DNA of 64,000 nucleotides, taken from assembly GCF_900324475.1 (NCBI RefSeq), contig NZ_LT992502.1, positions 1,240,001 through 1,304,000 of the forward strand, in the 5' to 3' direction. Shown here piece by piece: positions 60,640 to 64,000 of this stretch. The translations under genes and the position numbers were made by a program. How positions within the stretch are numbered: position 1 is the stretch's first letter; the number at the start of each line of letters is the position of its first letter. This DNA is from Enterobacter bugandensis. GTDB taxonomy: Bacteria; Pseudomonadota; Gammaproteobacteria; Enterobacterales; Enterobacteriaceae. The notes beneath the pieces were generated by a model, which was not told where the DNA came from, ran no database searches, and saw only the letters and a list, made by a program, of their open reading frames with translations.

Positions 60640-60779
60640 GATGAGTCGCATCCTGCGTATGGAATACCGTTAATGCTATTAAACTGCCATCATGTTATTA
60701 TATGTTTTCATTCTCAACTAATTATTTTACGCCTTCACTCTATTCTTGCTGGAAATACCTTCGCGATGACGCGTCCATT

Positions 60780-61685
60780 CTATTGAGCCAACTTATGCAA
60801 TTTTTCAATAAAGCTGGCGAATACGCTGCTGTTTAACGACGCGCGGTTGTAGACCATATAGATTTGCGCTTCGGGCAATTTGAAGGGCGCGGCTACGGAC
60901 TTTAATTTTAAAGCGTGTTTATAGGTTTCAAAAATGGAAAGAGGAATATAGCCGACTAAATCAGACATGCTGATCATAGAGAGGAGCGAACTGAGAGAGT
61001 CCGAACGGAACGCGATGTTTCTCTCCGGGAACGCTTCGTTGGCTCGAACCTGATACTCCTTCACGCCCGTATTCGTGCTTTGATACATCGTGAATTTCTC
61101 ATTGTATAACTGCTCGGCGGAGACTTCTGTACCAATTCTCGGATGGTCTTCGCGGCAGATCATCACGGTGGGAATGGTGGTGAAATGCGAGCAGACAACG
61201 GACCGGTTATTCACGGGCGCAACGGTAAAAATGAGATCGGCTTTACGGTAGGCCAGTAAATCCTCTGCTGACTCCGCAGAGACAAGCATATCGCGTTGTT
61301 CTACCTCACAATTTTCCTGAGACATTAACAGTTGAATGGGGTCGAGAAGATAGCCTGGCGTCACCATCTGAGAACAATAAATGACAAAATTTTTCTTGAT
61401 GTCGGTGTGGTGCATCAGGTTGATGGTCTGCTCAATCTGATTGAGGTTTTGCTCAAGATGCAGGTGCAGGTTAGTTCCGACGGTCGTGGGGGTGATCCCC
61501 TTGCCAGAACGGATAAACAGCGGATCGTTAAGCTGGCCACGCAGGCGTTGCAAAGACTGACTGACGGCTGAAGGGGTGATGTAAAGCGTTTCAGCGGCCT
61601 TGCTGATGCTAAGATGTTGATAGATACACTCAAAAATGACCAGTAAATTAAGGTCGAATTTTTTAAGGTCATAAAGATTTGCCAT
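60780..61685 (-). CDS. ybdO: LysR-family regulator YbdO (CitR-like)
   Basis: 301-residue LysR-type regulator. The N-terminal winged HTH (FDLNLLVIFECIYQHLSISK, then AAETLYITPSAVSQSLQRLR) is followed by an effector domain. Same position and length as E. coli ybdO, reported as CitR. It lies 140 bp upstream of ybdN on the same strand. A 9-bp inverted repeat about 90 bp upstream may be its own operator. Confidence 0.9.
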   Translation of the reverse strand: MANLYDLKKFDLNLLVIFECIYQHLSISKAAETLYITPSAVSQSLQRLRGQLNDPLFIRSGKGITPTTVGTNLHLHLEQNLNQIEQTINLMHHTDIKKNFVIYCSQMVTPGYLLDPIQLLMSQENCEVEQRDMLVSAESAEDLLAYRKADLIFTVAPVNNRSVVCSHFTTIPTVMICREDHPRIGTEVSAEQLYNEKFTMYQSTNTGVKEYQVRANEAFPERNIAFRSDSLSSLLSMISMSDLVGYIPLSIFETYKHALKLKSVAAPFKLPEAQIYMVYNRASLNSSVFASFIEKLHKLAQ

Positions 61686-61960
61686 GTGTCATCCTGTTTG
61701 CCGTGAGTCTGTTGTTAACATATTGATGATAACTATAGATTAAAGCTAACCATTTACAATCCTTGTGGTTAACTAACTTAAAGTGTTATTTAAGTTATCT
61801 TAATATATCACGCCATCGGATTATTGAAATAGAATTACATGTGAGATTAAGATAATTTTATCTTTGAATGGGCTGGGTTCAATTTAATAAATGTTGACAT
61901 TTATATATTGCCGTAAATTGATTACGTAAAGTTAATTTACGAGCGTAATGTATTTCTCTC
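61686..61960. promoter_or_regulatory. AT-rich regulatory region upstream of ybdO
   Basis: No gene is visible in this part of the 619-bp ybdO-ahpC gap. It holds TAACTTAAA/TTTAAGTTA (61774-61797, perfect 9-bp inverted repeat, six-base centre). Further on, CGTAAATT/AATTTACG (61912-61941) encloses the palindrome TTACGTAA. Candidate operators for YbdO and for the downstream transcript. Confidence 0.45.
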
Positions 61961-61984
61961 AGTCAAAACCTATCACAGCCATAG

Positions 61985-62163
61985 GCAGGAACGCGCTTTT
62001 GATGGATTGCTCTCGATGGGGGCTGGTGGTGTAATCAACCTGCTGTTACGACCTTGATACAAGGTATGTAGAGCGCAACGCAACGCCAGCCTCGGCTGGC
62101 ACTGAATGTACCTGCGGGGAATTCAGGTATCAGGGCCGCCCGTTGAGGCGGCCTTTATACTTT
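61985..62163 (+). ncRNA. Candidate structured RNA upstream of ahpC
   Basis: No ORF fits, but four hairpins follow one another: ACCTT/AAGGT (62051-62065), GCCAGC-CTCG-GCTGGC (62085-62100), TACCTG/CAGGTA (62109-62129) and GGCCGCC/GGCGGCC (62134-62153). The last is followed by TTTATACTTT, a weak terminator-like tail. It could be a small RNA or a long ahpC leader. I do not recognise it as a known family; strand inferred from the T-rich end. Confidence 0.35.
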
Positions 62164-62304
62164 CTGGAGTACCGCAGCAGGTTCACCTTGCTGTCTTGTT
62201 GAAGTTGTAAGGTTTGGCTGATTGATTTGATAAAGCATACGCATTAGCCCCGATGAGCAAAGTTGGTTACCTTAGCTCTCAACGAAAACACGGAGGAAGT
62301 ACAG

Positions 62305-62868
62305 ATGTCTTTGATTAACACTAAAATTAAACCTTTCAAAAACCAGGCGTTCAAAAACGGTGAGTTCATTGAAGTAACCGAGAAAGATACCGAAGGTCGC
62401 TGGAGCGTCTTCTTCTTCTATCCGGCTGACTTCACCTTCGTTTGCCCGACCGAACTGGGTGATGTAGCTGACCATTACGACGAACTGCAGAAGCTGGGCG
62501 TAGACGTTTACTCTGTGTCTACCGATACCCACTTCACCCACAAAGCGTGGCACAGCAGCTCTGAAACCATCGCGAAAATCAAATACGCGATGATCGGCGA
62601 CCCGACTGGCGCCCTGACCCGTAACTTCGACAACATGCGTGAAGATGAAGGCCTGGCCGACCGTGCAACCTTCGTGGTTGACCCGCAGGGCATTATCCAG
62701 GCTATCGAAGTTACCGCTGAAGGTATCGGCCGTGATGCTTCTGACCTGCTGCGTAAAGTGAAAGCGGCTCAGTACGTGGCTTCTCACCCAGGTGAAGTGT
62801 GCCCGGCTAAATGGAAAGAAGGCGAAGCGACCCTGGCTCCATCCCTGGACCTGGTCGGTAAAATCTAA
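62305..62868 (+). CDS. ahpC: Alkyl hydroperoxide reductase subunit C (peroxiredoxin)
   Basis: 187 residues, the E. coli length. Peroxidatic Cys47 lies in DFTFVCPTE and resolving Cys166 in GEVCPAKW; the C-terminal tail [11 protein letters not shown] is intact. It reduces H2O2 and organic hydroperoxides in the cytoplasm with electrons from AhpF. ATG 62305 has GGAGG eleven bases upstream (cggaggaagtacag). OxyR control is known in relatives; I found no convincing OxyR site by eye. Confidence 0.97.
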   Translation: MSLINTKIKPFKNQAFKNGEFIEVTEKDTEGRWSVFFFYPADFTFVCPTELGDVADHYDELQKLGVDVYSVSTDTHFTHKAWHSSSETIAKIKYAMIGDPTGALTRNFDNMREDEGLADRATFVVDPQGIIQAIEVTAEGIGRDASDLLRKVKAAQYVASHPGEVCPAKWKEGEATLAPSLDLVGKI

Positions 62869-62889
62869 GTTTTCACCATCCGGCAATCA

Positions 62890-62913
62890 ATGGGCGCCCC
62901 CCGCGCCCATTTC
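62890..62913 (+). terminator. Hairpin between ahpC and ahpF (attenuator-like)
   Basis: ATGGGCGC (62890-62897) pairs with GCGCCCAT (62903-62910) around CCCCC, followed by TTT. Likely partial terminator giving more ahpC than ahpF mRNA. A second inverted repeat ATGCAAG/CTTGCAT spans 62928-62968. Confidence 0.7.
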
Positions 62914-62995
62914 ATTCCAGCACCATGATGCAAGTTGCATTCAGGCCGCCCGCAAAGGCAGCTTGCATGATGACGTCTTAAGAGAGGGAAGAACT

Positions 62996-64000
62996 ATGCT
63001 CGACACCAATATGAAAACCCAGCTCAAGGCCTACCTTGAGAAACTGACTAAACCCGTTGAGCTGATTGCCACGCTGGACGACAGCGCGAAATCGGCAGAA
63101 ATCAAAGAGCTGCTGGCAGAGATCGCTGAACTGTCGCCGAAAGTGACCTTCAAAGAAGACAATTCGCTTGCGGTTCGTAAACCCTCTTTCCTGATTACTA
63201 ACCCGGGCTCGGACAAGGGACCGCGTTTTGCCGGCTCTCCGCTGGGGCATGAATTTACCTCACTGGTGCTGGCGCTGCTGTGGACCGGCGGTCATCCGTC
63301 AAAAGAAGCGCAGGCGCTGCTGGAGCAGATCCGCGATATCGACGGTGATTTTGAGTTTGAAACCTATTACTCGCTCTCCTGCCACAACTGTCCGGACGTG
63401 GTGCAGGCGCTGAACCTGATGTCGGTTCTGAACCCGCGCATCAAGCATACGGCGATTGACGGCGGTACTTTCCAGAATGAGATCACCGATCGCAACGTGA
63501 TGGGTGTTCCGGCGGTGTATCTGAATGGTCAGGAGTTCGGCCAGGGCCGCATGACGCTGACGGAAATCGTCGCCAAAGTGGATACCGGCGCGGAAAAACG
63601 CGCGGCGGAAGAACTGAACAAACGCGATGCGTACGATGTGCTGATTGTCGGTTCCGGCCCTGCGGGCGCGGCGGCAGCGGTTTACTCTGCACGTAAAGGT
63701 ATTCGTACCGGTCTTATGGGCGAACGCTTTGGCGGACAGGTGCTGGATACCGTGGACATTGAAAACTACATTTCCGTACCAAAAACCGAAGGTCAGAAGC
63801 TGGCCGGTGCGCTGAAGGCTCATGTCAGCGATTACGAGGTAGATGTGATCGACAGCCAGAGCGCCAGCAAGCTGATTCCGGCGGCGGTGGAAGGGGGCTT
63901 ACACCAGATTGAAACCGCCTCTGGCGCGGTGCTGAAAGCTCGAAGCGTGATCGTTGCCACCGGGGCAAAATGGCGCAACATGAATGTGCCGGGCGAAGAT
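62996..64000 (+). CDS. ahpF: Alkyl hydroperoxide reductase subunit F, 3' end cut by window
   Basis: First 335 codons of the flavoprotein disulfide reductase (about 521 residues in E. coli) that passes NADH electrons to AhpC. N-terminal tandem thioredoxin-like domain with the CxxC in [12 protein letters not shown] (about 129-132), then the FAD domain starting [23 protein letters not shown] 62996 ([17 protein letters not shown]) follows GAGGGAAG. The frame is open to the right edge. Confidence 0.96.
   Translation, partial: MLDTNMKTQLKAYLEKLTKPVELIATLDDSAKSAEIKELLAEIAELSPKVTFKEDNSLAVRKPSFLITNPGSDKGPRFAGSPLGHEFTSLVLALLWTGGHPSKEAQALLEQIRDIDGDFEFETYYSLSCHNCPDVVQALNLMSVLNPRIKHTAIDGGTFQNEITDRNVMGVPAVYLNGQEFGQGRMTLTEIVAKVDTGAEKRAAEELNKRDAYDVLIVGSGPAGAAAAVYSARKGIRTGLMGERFGGQVLDTVDIENYISVPKTEGQKLAGALKAHVSDYEVDVIDSQSASKLIPAAVEGGLHQIETASGAVLKARSVIVATGAKWRNMNVPGED

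Noticed and set aside
61727..61780. OxyR-type ATAG-N7-CTAT array upstream of ybdO/ahpC
   Set aside because: Only the first two tetramers fit (ATAG, CTAA), the others do not, and it is over 500 bp from ahpC.

Overview
The window is 64 kb of a GC-rich enterobacterial chromosome. Gene content and protein similarity to E. coli and Klebsiella families (budBC, the whole ent/fep/fes locus, cstA-ybdD, hcxA, ybdMNO, ahpCF, a complete mtn salvage set, sitABCD, betTIBA) point to Enterobacter or a close relative; this placement is an inference from recalled families, not from a search. There are no rRNA or tRNA genes, no CRISPR array and no recognisable insertion sequence or prophage.

Left part (1-20.3 kb): the end of a butanediol operon (budB, budC), a cold-shock-domain protein, a five-gene peptide-type ABC importer (minus strand) divergent from a GNAT acetyltransferase, a benzoylformate-decarboxylase-like enzyme with a short-chain dehydrogenase, a fasciclin / ECF sigma / anti-sigma operon, the choline-to-glycine-betaine locus (betI-betB-betA divergent from betT), and a HigBA-like toxin-antitoxin pair behind an excellent LexA box.

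Middle part (20.3-45 kb): metal acquisition. sitABCD (Mn/Fe import) sits behind Fur- and MntR-like sites and runs tail to tail into the enterobactin locus: entD, fepA // fes, mbtH-like ybdZ, entF, then fepC-fepG-fepD // entS and fepB // entC-entE-entB-entA-entH, each divergent pair with a Fur-like site between. fepE, present in E. coli K-12, is absent. cstA and ybdD follow as in E. coli.

Right part (45-64 kb): the E. coli-like backbone ybdD - ybdH(hcxA) - ybdL - ybdM - ybdN - ybdO - ahpC - ahpF carries two insertions. A RelE-type toxin/antitoxin pair plus a short-chain dehydrogenase lies between ybdD and hcxA. A sugar-type ABC importer with a seven-repeat LVIVD propeller protein, plus mtnK, mtnA, an AHSA1-domain gene and mtnD-mtnC-mtnB, lies between hcxA and mtnE (ybdL). 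Tandem MetJ boxes stand between mtnK/mtnA and between mtnB/mtnE. A weaker met-box-like array precedes the ABC importer, suggesting that it imports methylthioribose or a related thiosugar. A 619-bp intergenic region before ahpC holds several perfect inverted repeats and a run of hairpins that looks like an undescribed structured RNA.

Six copies of a boxC-like inverted repeat and four REP/BIME sites lie in gaps between genes. The observations I rate highest are the thiosugar importer plus histidine-lined propeller, the fasciclin-SigK-RskA operon with a SigK-like promoter, the LexA-controlled toxin-antitoxin pair and the RNA candidate upstream of ahpC.
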